From JBBTYG01 sp964418085 (GTDB lineage Bacteria; Patescibacteriota; Minisyncoccia; UBA6257; 2-01-FULL-56-20): DNA of 16,889 nt. The notes under the pieces were generated by a model. The model was given only the letters and a program-made list of their open reading frames with translations, did no database searches and was not told the DNA's origin. Position numbers and translations under genes: made by a program. Shown here in pieces: positions 8,086 to 14,642 of this stretch (the stretch's first letter is position 1; the number at the start of each line of letters is the position of its first letter). The stretch lies in NCBI GenBank assembly GCA_964418085.1, contig CAYQKB010000025.1, positions 1-16,889 on the forward strand. The letters are read 5' to 3'.

Positions 8086-10080
8086 TTACCAAATATTCGT
8101 AATATCCAGCGTAGTTGTATTAATACCTATTCCCACTTTTCTTGTAACTGCTCCTGGGATCGTGCTTAATGTCCCCGAAGAGTTGCCAAGATAATATTGC
8201 TTACCTGCATTAAGATTTATAGACACGCTATTCGTAATACCGCCGATAACTACATTACCGACATTGCCTGCAGTCGTAGTTGCAACAGCAAACCCGATAA
8301 ATCCATTGGAATAAATATGATCAGCTGCACTCGCCGCATAGACTTTCCCGGCAGTTCCATTGTTCATTGCCGGAATCATTGTTTGTCCCTGTCCGCTATT
8401 ATAAAGATCTGTGATTTCTTGCGAGGATAGAACCTTGTTCCAAAATCCAAGTTCTGCTATTTTACCAACCCATCCAGTGCCACCGCCATTATGATTTCCT
8501 ATATAGAGATTGCCGGGCGTATTAGCTGTCGCAGTTCCGCTCTTTGTTAGTACTCCATCCTGATAAATTTTCAATACACCGCTAATACCGCTTCTTGTGA
8601 TCACAATATGCGACCAACTGCCGTTCGGTACTTCCGCATTGCTATCATTCGTAGAATCAGCACGAACAACATACGCTGGACTCGTACCACTATAAATCTG
8701 TATTTGATTTTGATTAACTTGGTCCACGATGTAAGCATTAGTAGGACTGCCATTGCGTTTTACCCAAACAGAAATAGAATATGTGTCACCGACAATCGCA
8801 CTGCCAAGAGTCATTACATTATTGTTTAAATCTGAACTCCCCCAATCATAAGAGTTTCCACTACCGCCATCTGGCCCATCTGCCGAATACGAAGGGCCGC
8901 TTATCGTAAGATTATTAGAACCAAAAAAATCGTTTGCATTATTTATAAACTTATAGTACGAAACCAAATTCGTAGTAAGCGTACTTCCAACATCAACCTG
9001 AAAATGTTTAGCCGATTCGGTTGATCCGTCGCTCATATAAACAGCGTCTCCAGTATTCACATCTTCCCCAAATGTAACAGATAAAGTTAAACCGTTCTGA
9101 GCCGAAGATATTGGTAGCGCTTCCCAAGAAACTCCATTTGCGGCCGTTGAACTCGCCATAAGCACTTGACCGCTTGAGCCAACCCCTAATTTCGCAATCG
9201 TAGTGCTTGCGGATGCGACCAAAAGATCGCCCTTCGCATAAGAATTCTGTCCCGTACCGCCACTTGTGGCACCAAGAGGATTTATAAACACGAAAGAATT
9301 CAATGTGCTTGTACCCGTCACAACAAGCGTTCCGACTTGCAGATTGCCTGTACCCGTAGCATTCGCAAATGTCACACCTTGTAACGCCGAGGTGCCTGAG
9401 ATATTTAGCAATCCCCCTTGAAGATATCCGTTTGCAGTGAGGTTGGTTCCGCTTGCATTCGTAAATACGAGCGTCGGGAAAAGACCGTAGCCCGAAGCGG
9501 ACATGTTTGTTGTTGAAGCCGAAACAAGCGTTGTCTGCCCCGAAACATTGAAGTCGCCGGCTACTAGGGCATATCCTGTGCTACTAAAATTCGTCGAAGA
9601 AACCGATGCGAGCGACGACTGTCCTGAAATATTCAAGCTTGATCCTTGAATATAACCCGATGCCGTGAGATTTGTGGAAGAAACAGATTGGAGAGATGAT
9701 TTCCCGGTCACCGTAAATGTGGCAATTTGCAAATTTCCAGTCCCAGTCGAATTCGTGAAGGCAAAGCCTTGGAGAGTGGAAAGGCCAGTCACGTTAAGCG
9801 TTGCCGACTGTAGATTTCCAGTACCTGTGGCATTTGTAAATGTTACCCCCTGAAGAGAACTCGTGCCATTCACTGTGAAAAGCTTCGTAGAACTTACAAA
9901 AGTAAAACTCGAATATCCAAGTGTGGCTACATTATTAACAAAAACGCTAATAAACGTCGACGTGCTTCCGGTGGTTGTAACCGTGAGAGCAAGTGCAATC
10001 GGCGTAGCCCCAAACGACACGGCGTACGCAAGCACTCCCATGCCCAAAAGAACGGCCCACTTATTGTTAGAGTTTATCAT
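8086..10080 (-). CDS. Secreted repeat surface protein with LamG domain and phage-fibre-like segments
   Basis: 664 residues. A signal peptide occupies about 1-32 (basic start, LLGMGVLAYAVSFGATPIAL core). Residues 76-262 are six or seven repeats of about 27 residues, rich in Ser, Thr, Asn and Gly with alternating hydrophobics, suggesting a beta-solenoid stalk. TSGGTGQNSYAKGDLLVAS (272-290) and GSSGQVLMAS resemble the GGTGQTS linker common in phage tail fibres. A LamG/concanavalin-like jelly-roll fold follows at about 370-562 (LVSYYKF...SISVWVK...WSHIVITR...IYQDG...WVGKIAELGFWNKVLSSQEI). The C-terminal 90 residues (GKVYAAS...GKQYYLGNSSGTLS...KVGIGINTTTLDI) resemble another phage-fibre module. 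It lies between the flippase and a sugar methyltransferase. Likely an exported adhesin or cell-surface appendage subunit; the binding partner is unknown. Confidence 0.78.
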   Translation of the reverse strand: MINSNNKWAVLLGMGVLAYAVSFGATPIALALTVTTTGSTSTFISVFVNNVATLGYSSFTFVSSTKLFTVNGTSSLQGVTFTNATGTGNLQSATLNVTGLSTLQGFAFTNSTGTGNLQIATFTVTGKSSLQSVSSTNLTASGYIQGSSLNISGQSSLASVSSTNFSSTGYALVAGDFNVSGQTTLVSASTTNMSASGYGLFPTLVFTNASGTNLTANGYLQGGLLNISGTSALQGVTFANATGTGNLQVGTLVVTGTSTLNSFVFINPLGATSGGTGQNSYAKGDLLVASASTTIAKLGVGSSGQVLMASSTAANGVSWEALPISSAQNGLTLSVTFGEDVNTGDAVYMSDGSTESAKHFQVDVGSTLTTNLVSYYKFINNANDFFGSNNLTISGPSYSADGPDGGSGNSYDWGSSDLNNNVMTLGSAIVGDTYSISVWVKRNGSPTNAYIVDQVNQNQIQIYSGTSPAYVVRADSTNDSNAEVPNGSWSHIVITRSGISGVLKIYQDGVLTKSGTATANTPGNLYIGNHNGGGTGWVGKIAELGFWNKVLSSQEITDLYNSGQGQTMIPAMNNGTAGKVYAASAADHIYSNGFIGFAVATTTAGNVGNVVIGGITNSVSINLNAGKQYYLGNSSGTLSTIPGAVTRKVGIGINTTTLDITNIW
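9295..9855 (-). repeat. Tandem ~81-bp coding repeats of the surface protein
   Basis: Each unit encodes about 27 residues, for example LQGVTFTNATGTGNLQSATL plus NVTGLST. Units at residues 76, 103, 130, 157 and 233 are 27-28 residues long. The stretch around 185-232 is irregular (19 then 29 residues). The first, second and last units are most alike, which suggests recent duplication or exchange between them. Confidence 0.8.
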
Positions 10081-10152
10081 ACACTAACCATATGCTAGCC
10101 ATTAAAAAAAGCAATGCTGGATGTGTGGACAAGCAAATTTAGAAAAATTTTA

Positions 10153-11625
10153 TTATTGGAAGTGGAGAAGTGCCCTCACATCTTTAAAAAGTGGTTCTCG
10201 AGCAACAACTAATACGCATAGATATATCACTGCCGAAATGATAATGTTTATAAAAAAGTTTATCGAAGCAAGCTGAAGCACGAACGTACATAAAGCCATA
10301 AGGCTGGTGGCGACAAGAATCCGCGACAACTGTGGCATTATAGCAAATGGTTGTATTTCTTTTGCTTTATGCCAAACATAGCTGTTAATAATTATAAGGG
10401 TGCCAATAGTTGCGACAACGCTACCAGCAATACCGAAGGGCGGAATGAACAGGAGATCAAGTACCGCATTTCCCAATGCCCCTACAATCATGGCAAGAGT
10501 AAAAATTTTCAACTTTTTAAATGAGAAAATAAGATTGTTCACAATACTACTTGGGTATGTTATTGCGAGCGTTACAAAGAGCAACTGAAAGGACACTATC
10601 GCTCCCGCATATTCTTTGCCATACAAAAAATGGATTATGGGTGATGCAAGAATAATACCCCCTACAGCGAGCGGGAGCACGACAGCGAAAGAGACCGCAA
10701 TTAAGCGTTCAATAAGTTTTTTTAGAAGATCTCGGTTTTCTTCTTTTGCCAAGCGAGCGATAAGCGGCAAAGAACTCCCAACCAAAATAGTTGGAATAAG
10801 AGAGAAAGCAGAAATCGGCCTCAATGCTGCAGCATAATATCCAAGGTCGGTTGCTGTTCGAAACCATCCAATAATAAGCGTATCCGTATTCAACATAAAA
10901 GTAGACAAAGCGCTTGCAAGGCCAAAAGGAATTGCTACCACGAGAATATCTTTAGCAATAGCAAAACTGAATCGAAACCCTTGAAACTTGTGGAACATTT
11001 CCTTGACGCTTTTTCGTACCGGAGCAAGCATAGCCAACACTCCCAACGCATTACCTACCAGATACATCAACATCAACATCCACGCAGTCGAAGAATATCT
11101 CAAACCAATAAGACTGAAGACAACAATCAAGATATTGGCGACGATGTAACCGAAGGCTTCCTTATCCATTCTGTTTTCTGCACGGGCAAAATTCGTGAGA
11201 AGCGATCGCCCGTCTTCGAAAAACATAATTAGTGCCGCTATTGGTATAAGAAGTTTTGCATCAGGAAGTTTAACAATCAAAGGTCCAACGGCAACAGTAA
11301 GAACAATAACAGCAAGTGCAAAACTCACCCGAAGAAGCATAACAGTTAAGAGATATGCTTCTTGAGTTTTTTCTCGCTGAACCAAGTGAATTGCAATCAA
11401 CCAGCTTAAACCCAAATCGGAAAATATTGTAAACGTTGCGGCAACACCCAATGCGTAAGAAAATAAACCATACTCGGTGGCGCCCAAAAGCCGCGCGGCG
11501 TAAATCACGACAATCATCTTTATCAGATTGCCTCCGATATTGGTCACCGTCAGCCAAAAGCTGTTTTTCGCGAGGGTTTGCCGAAGCGAATGCTCGCCAA
11601 AGAGGAAATTTTTGAGTTTATGCAT
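10153..11625 (-). CDS. Wzx-type polysaccharide flippase (MOP superfamily)
   Basis: 490 residues made almost entirely of hydrophobic segments, consistent with the 12-14 helices of Wzx/RfbX proteins. The N-terminus is typical: LAKNSFWLTVTNIGGNLIK, then AARLLGATEYGLFSYALGVA and FSDLGLSWLI. GLASALSTFMLNTDTLIIGWF in the middle and NALGVLA/VLDLLFIPPFGIAGSVVAT near the end also fit the family. Expected role: moving lipid-linked oligosaccharide across the cytoplasmic membrane. The ATG directly abuts repeat array R3 (no base between them), so any leader must lie inside the repeat. The surface-protein gene follows 72 bases downstream on the same strand; that gap holds a run of seven T on the minus strand but no convincing stem. 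Confidence 0.9.
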   Translation of the reverse strand: MHKLKNFLFGEHSLRQTLAKNSFWLTVTNIGGNLIKMIVVIYAARLLGATEYGLFSYALGVAATFTIFSDLGLSWLIAIHLVQREKTQEAYLLTVMLLRVSFALAVIVLTVAVGPLIVKLPDAKLLIPIAALIMFFEDGRSLLTNFARAENRMDKEAFGYIVANILIVVFSLIGLRYSSTAWMLMLMYLVGNALGVLAMLAPVRKSVKEMFHKFQGFRFSFAIAKDILVVAIPFGLASALSTFMLNTDTLIIGWFRTATDLGYYAAALRPISAFSLIPTILVGSSLPLIARLAKEENRDLLKKLIERLIAVSFAVVLPLAVGGIILASPIIHFLYGKEYAGAIVSFQLLFVTLAITYPSSIVNNLIFSFKKLKIFTLAMIVGALGNAVLDLLFIPPFGIAGSVVATIGTLIIINSYVWHKAKEIQPFAIMPQLSRILVATSLMALCTFVLQLASINFFINIIISAVIYLCVLVVAREPLFKDVRALLHFQ

Positions 11626-11805
11626 AGTAATCGCGAATAACGCGAATAATTAATAATAACGCGAATAAAGAGTAGTCGCTAATAGTAATCGCGAATAACG
11701 CGAATGGAGGCAAATAATTCGAATAAGGAGTAATCAGGAATAATAATGGAGAAGAATATCTTAAATTCGCATTATTGATTGCAATTCGTATTATTCGTGA
11801 TTACT
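11626..11805. repeat. Repeat array R3 with inverted ends
   Basis: Same family as R1 and R2. The left end AGTAATC at 11626 touches the start codon of the flippase gene, and further AGTAATC-type starts occur at 11684 and near 11729. The right half is inverted and ends in GATTACT at 11799-11805. It fills the divergent space between the flippase and GT2 genes. The stretch 11684-11724 is nearly the same as 1847-1887 in R2. Confidence 0.9.
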
Positions 11806-11809
11806 CTAT

Positions 11810-11815
11810 TATAAT
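11810..11815 (+). promoter_or_regulatory. Possible -10 box just before the GT2 gene
   Basis: An exact TATAAT ends 6 bases before the ATG at 11822, so transcription would begin at or next to the start codon, implying a leaderless message. It lies immediately outside the right end of R3. No clear -35 box is visible, so the call is tentative. Confidence 0.35.
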
Positions 11816-11821
11816 AAAGCT

Positions 11822-12844
11822 ATGAACAACGACTATTTAGTGAGTATAGGACTCTGCGTGCGGAATGGCGGCGATTATTTAAAAGGCGCACTCGATTCCC
11901 TTCTTGGGCAAACCTACAAAAATTTTGAGCTCATTATCTCCGACAACGCCTCAACCGACGATACGCAAAAAATCTGCGAGGAATACGCCGCGCGAGATAA
12001 GCGCATTCGCTATATCCGGCAAAAAGAAAATATCGGCAGCTATGGCAATTATGATTTCATACGAAAGGAGGCCCGCGGAGATTATTTCGCCTGGGCGGCG
12101 TGCGACGATTTCTGGCATCCGCGGTTTATAGAAGCGTGCATCCAAAGATTCCGCGAGGACCCTTCGACGAGTTCGACCCTTCAATCAGATTCAGGGCAGG
12201 CAGACTCACCGCAAGCAAGCTCAGGGCAAGGCCCGGGTGCTACTATGGTGTTCCCAAATTTTTGCGCGTTCGATGACACCGGAAAAATAATAAAACTTTC
12301 TCCGGAGAAATATTTCCCGTTTGCGCACGATGCCTATACGCGCATCAAGACATATATTTTGAACCGCGCGCAAAATGGAAAGATAACCATGATTTATGGC
12401 TTGTGGAAAAAGCGCACCCCACAAGACACCCTGTCTCTCGGCGATTGCCACGGCGACATGATCTATGTGTTTCGATCACTGCTTGCAGGATATTTCGCAA
12501 ACGTTCCTGATGTCCTTTTTTTCAAACGCGGGCTTGTGCAATCCCCGCTCTATACGGCGAATAAAAAACTCTCTCTTAAAGATCTCGCCGATCTCCCCGC
12601 CGACTATACATATGAAACTTTAGAGGAGTGGCATGAAATCAGAAAAAAAATCGAGAAAAGCACTGATTTGAAAACGAAGATAAAAAACTTTCTTGCCAAT
12701 CGCCTGCAGGCGACGAAATATTCCCTGAAACTATGTAAATATATTTTTCTCGACGCGGGTTTAACTCTTGACGAGAAGATGCGCCTTATTTTCTGGGTTA
12801 AGTACGCGTATCTGCGGGCAATTTTCTGGTACGGGTATTTATAA
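11822..12844 (+). CDS. GT2 family glycosyltransferase with in-frame insertion
   Basis: 340 residues. VSIGLCVRNGGDYLKGALDS, LIISDNASTDDTQ (38-50) and CDDF at 94-97 (metal-binding region) are the GT-A fold blocks of GT2. It aligns over its whole length with the gene at 14643-15527: both have QTYKN, ISDNAS, RYIRQK-NIG and KEARGDYF. Relative to that paralog it has about 25 extra residues, 115-139, of low-complexity Ser/Gln/Gly sequence in a surface loop, encoded by a palindrome-like repeat. Expected role: adding a sugar from an NDP donor to a growing glycan in the cytoplasm. It is alone on the plus strand, between array R3 and the convergent CgeB-like gene. Substrate unknown. Confidence 0.88.
   Translation: MNNDYLVSIGLCVRNGGDYLKGALDSLLGQTYKNFELIISDNASTDDTQKICEEYAARDKRIRYIRQKENIGSYGNYDFIRKEARGDYFAWAACDDFWHPRFIEACIQRFREDPSTSSTLQSDSGQADSPQASSGQGPGATMVFPNFCAFDDTGKIIKLSPEKYFPFAHDAYTRIKTYILNRAQNGKITMIYGLWKKRTPQDTLSLGDCHGDMIYVFRSLLAGYFANVPDVLFFKRGLVQSPLYTANKKLSLKDLADLPADYTYETLEEWHEIRKKIEKSTDLKTKIKNFLANRLQATKYSLKLCKYIFLDAGLTLDEKMRLIFWVKYAYLRAIFWYGYL
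12164..12238 (+). repeat. In-frame repeat insertion inside the GT2 gene
   Basis: 75 bases encoding residues 115-139 that the paralogous GT2 lacks. It holds CCCTTCGAC and GTTCGACCCTTC near the left, and TTCAGGGCAGGCAGAC and GCTCAGGGCAAGGC to the right, so CCCTT...CAGGG arms face each other. The motif CCCTTCGAC...GCTCAGGGC is, from memory, like dispersed palindromic repeats of many environmental bacteria. The reading frame is kept throughout. Confidence 0.65.
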
Positions 12845-12984
12845 AGCTCAATTAAAATATCCCAGGATTGTCCTTTCCAGCTCTTCTTCGCTCGAAAACA
12901 TAAACGATTTAAAAGTCCAAAAATACCAAACAGCGTGCCGACTATTCCCCAAAAGTTCGCTTGCCAGAATAAATTATTATCCAC
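12604..12984 (-). CDS. Possible small membrane protein or gene remnant
   Basis: A GTG-started frame of 126 codons begins 18 bases after the stop of the CgeB-like gene on the same strand. Its first 46 codons lie in the convergent gap 12845-13002 and encode NNLFWQANFWGIVGTLFGIFGLL, a credible single membrane helix, followed by basic residues. The rest is antisense to the end of the GT2 gene and looks like a shadow. It could be the 5' remnant of a membrane-protein gene cut by rearrangement, or chance. I do not recognise a family. Confidence 0.2.
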   Translation of the reverse strand: MDNNLFWQANFWGIVGTLFGIFGLLNRLCFRAKKSWKGQSWDILIELYKYPYQKIARRYAYLTQKIRRIFSSRVKPASRKIYLHSFREYFVACRRLARKFFIFVFKSVLFSIFFLISCHSSKVSYV

Positions 12985-13002
12985 AAAATATTTTCTGAAA
13001 TT

Positions 13003-14112
13003 TTACTTTCGACCGCCCTCATATATCTTCAACACTTCCTTCGCCCTATGCTCCCATGTGTGGTGCGCCAAAACATGGTCGCGGAGTTTTTGGGATTTTT
13101 CTTGCCGCTCTTTTTCATGCGCGGGAGAAGACCAATGGGCAATAAGCTCGTTCATTTCTTTCAAGTTGCCAAAAATCGGAATTAAATTTGGCGGGACTAA
13201 TTTGTCGAGGTCTTTCCTATAGTCCGCAATCTGGAAACCGCCAGCTAGGGCTACTTCAAACGTACGCGCGGAGATTGACGCCGTGTGGCCGGTGGAGTGG
13301 AAATTGATAACTATTTTTGACTCATTGAACACTTCATTCATTTTTGAAATCGGAATGGACGAACTCGACTGAATTCTCGAGGCGAGAGATGGGAAATATT
13401 TCAGCCAATAGTTCCAGCCGCTGCCGGAGGCAACCACAGAATATTTTTCGGGAATTTGGTTCACCAGGTTTGCTCGCATAAGGCCGTCCGGACTCTGCTC
13501 GGGAACGCTTGCAATATAGGCAACGTCGTACTTTTTTTCCGCGCCGGCGATCGGGAAGAAATCCTTGGGGCTTGCGGCGAGCGGGAGATGGTGAATCGGC
13601 TTTGCGCGAAGCCCTTCCGAAGCTACCCCACTTCGCTCTTCGAGCTTCGAGGGGTTACCCTCCTTTTGCGAAGGAGGGTAAAACTGCGCGGCGATTTTTG
13701 ACCACTCTTCGTCAATACAAAAAAGCTCGTCAACATACTGGAGTGCAAAGAGCTGTTCCCTTGCGCCAGAGCCGTACGGAGGCGAGGTAAGGTAATAAAA
13801 AATCGGCTTCTTGAGTTCCTTCGCTTTTAAAATGCAATCAATAGAAAGATATGGGGCGTCTTCGATAAAGATGAGGTCGGGCGCGTATTCTTGTACAGAT
13901 TTGAGCCATTCTTTACTTCTCCGCTCGTTGAAAATCTGCTCAACGCCGTAGGGCTTTCGCGAAAGCCGCACCGCGATATTTTTAAGCACGCGGTCGCGCT
14001 TTTTCGGATGCTTGTCGAAAAATAGCACTTCGTGGCCGAGATCTTTAAACGCCCGCTCGAGATTGAACGTTGTCGCGCCGTGCCACTCTGTTCCCGTTAA
14101 ATGTATCTTCAT
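13003..14112 (-). CDS. CgeB-like GT-B glycosyltransferase
   Basis: 369 residues. The N-terminal domain has MKIHLTGTEWHGATTFNLER and YAPDLIFIEDAP, followed by the switch LFCIDEEWSK...PIHHLPLAASPKDFFP seen in CgeB-type proteins. The C-terminal domain (INFHSTGHTASISARTFEVA, LAGGFQIADYRKDLDKL, HTWEHRAKEVLKIYE) matches the Glyco_trans_1_2 half of a GT-B fold, with the donor-binding Glu in RTFEVA. Between FYP and KPIHHLPLA lie about 24 residues (147-170) of charged, palindrome-encoded sequence that family members would not be expected to have. Its start codon lies 2 bases from the GxxExxY element. It is probably a cytoplasmic glycosyltransferase of the glycan pathway; substrate unknown. Confidence 0.8.
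   Translation of the reverse strand: MKIHLTGTEWHGATTFNLERAFKDLGHEVLFFDKHPKKRDRVLKNIAVRLSRKPYGVEQIFNERRSKEWLKSVQEYAPDLIFIEDAPYLSIDCILKAKELKKPIFYYLTSPPYGSGAREQLFALQYVDELFCIDEEWSKIAAQFYPPSQKEGNPSKLEERSGVASEGLRAKPIHHLPLAASPKDFFPIAGAEKKYDVAYIASVPEQSPDGLMRANLVNQIPEKYSVVASGSGWNYWLKYFPSLASRIQSSSSIPISKMNEVFNESKIVINFHSTGHTASISARTFEVALAGGFQIADYRKDLDKLVPPNLIPIFGNLKEMNELIAHWSSPAHEKERQEKSQKLRDHVLAHHTWEHRAKEVLKIYEGGRK
13603..13680 (-). repeat. In-frame palindromic insertion inside the CgeB-like gene
   Basis: A perfect 10-bp stem TACCCTCCTT / AAGGAGGGTA with a 5-base loop occupies 13656-13680. It is followed on the coding strand by a second imperfect hairpin with CCCC and GGGG arms. Together they encode residues about 145-170 without breaking the frame. 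The palindromic make-up and the disruption of an otherwise continuous FYP-KPIHHLPLA segment suggest an inserted mobile palindrome. Confidence 0.7.
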
Positions 14113-14114
14113 AT

Positions 14115-14642
14115 AGTAATCGCGAATAATACGAATTTAAACAAATAATACGAATAGTTATGGAGTAATCGCTAACAATACGAATTTAAACAAATAATAC
14201 GAATGGGATCAAATTGGATAGTTTAATACCCGGCGGTATTTGACTCCATCTCGAGTAAAATATATTAAAATGCCAAGCTCGGTATTTGAACTTTTCAGAT
14301 ATCCAAGAACTTGCTTCACATGAGTATACCCCAATTTTGAAATTACTTTTAATTCAAGAATAATTTTTTCTTCTATGATAAAGTCGGCAAAATATTTCCC
14401 TATCCGCTCAGTTTTATAATCGAGGGGAATATAAACTTCACGCTTGAATTTAATGCCACGTTTCTGCAACTCTTTTTCGAGAGCTGATTGGTATATTTTC
14501 TCCGAAAGACCCCATCCGAGTTCATTAAAAGTTTCGAAAGCTGCTCCAACTATTGCATAGCTCAAGTCTTTAAAAAGAATTTTCTTTTCCGACTGTATTT
14601 CATTCGTGTTATTTGTCATTATTTGTGTTATTCGTGATTACT
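14115..14642. mobile_element. Putative GxxExxY-carrying element with inverted repeat ends
   Basis: The left end has two tandem 49-bp units starting AGTAATC at 14115 and 14164, containing AATACGAATTTAAACAAATA. The right end, 14601-14642, has the inverted form ATTCGTGTTAT...TTATTCGTGATTACT. The GxxExxY gene fills the space between them. The outer ends AGTAATCGCGAATAA and TTATTCGTGATTACT are inverted copies (14 of 15 pairs). The left end lies 2 bases from a start codon and the right end touches a stop codon. Arrays R1-R3 have the same ends without a gene. Confidence 0.6.
14209..14619 (-). CDS. GxxExxY family protein (PD-(D/E)XK nuclease-like)
   Basis: 136 residues. GLSEKIY at 37-43 is the name-giving GxxExxY motif. 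ADFIIEEKIILELKVI (78-93), with Asp79 and Glu89-Leu-Lys91, matches the PD-(D/E)XK nuclease core, and VKQVLGYLKSSNTELGILIYF completes the family pattern. Biochemical function of the family is not established to my knowledge. The first seven codons, MTNNTNE, are encoded by the repeat that makes the right end of the surrounding element, so the start may have moved into the repeat; a start further in is possible but no better ATG precedes the domain. It sits between two glycosyltransferase genes with no sequence link to glycan synthesis, which fits an inserted gene. Confidence 0.88.
   Translation of the reverse strand: MTNNTNEIQSEKKILFKDLSYAIVGAAFETFNELGWGLSEKIYQSALEKELQKRGIKFKREVYIPLDYKTERIGKYFADFIIEEKIILELKVISKLGYTHVKQVLGYLKSSNTELGILIYFTRDGVKYRRVLNYPI

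Noticed and set aside
10081..10152. Terminator after the flippase gene
   Set aside because: A run of seven T occurs on the minus strand but no stable stem precedes it.
577..14642. Target-site duplications flanking the repeat arrays
   Set aside because: I compared the bases just outside each array and found no convincing matching direct repeats, only short AT-rich similarity.
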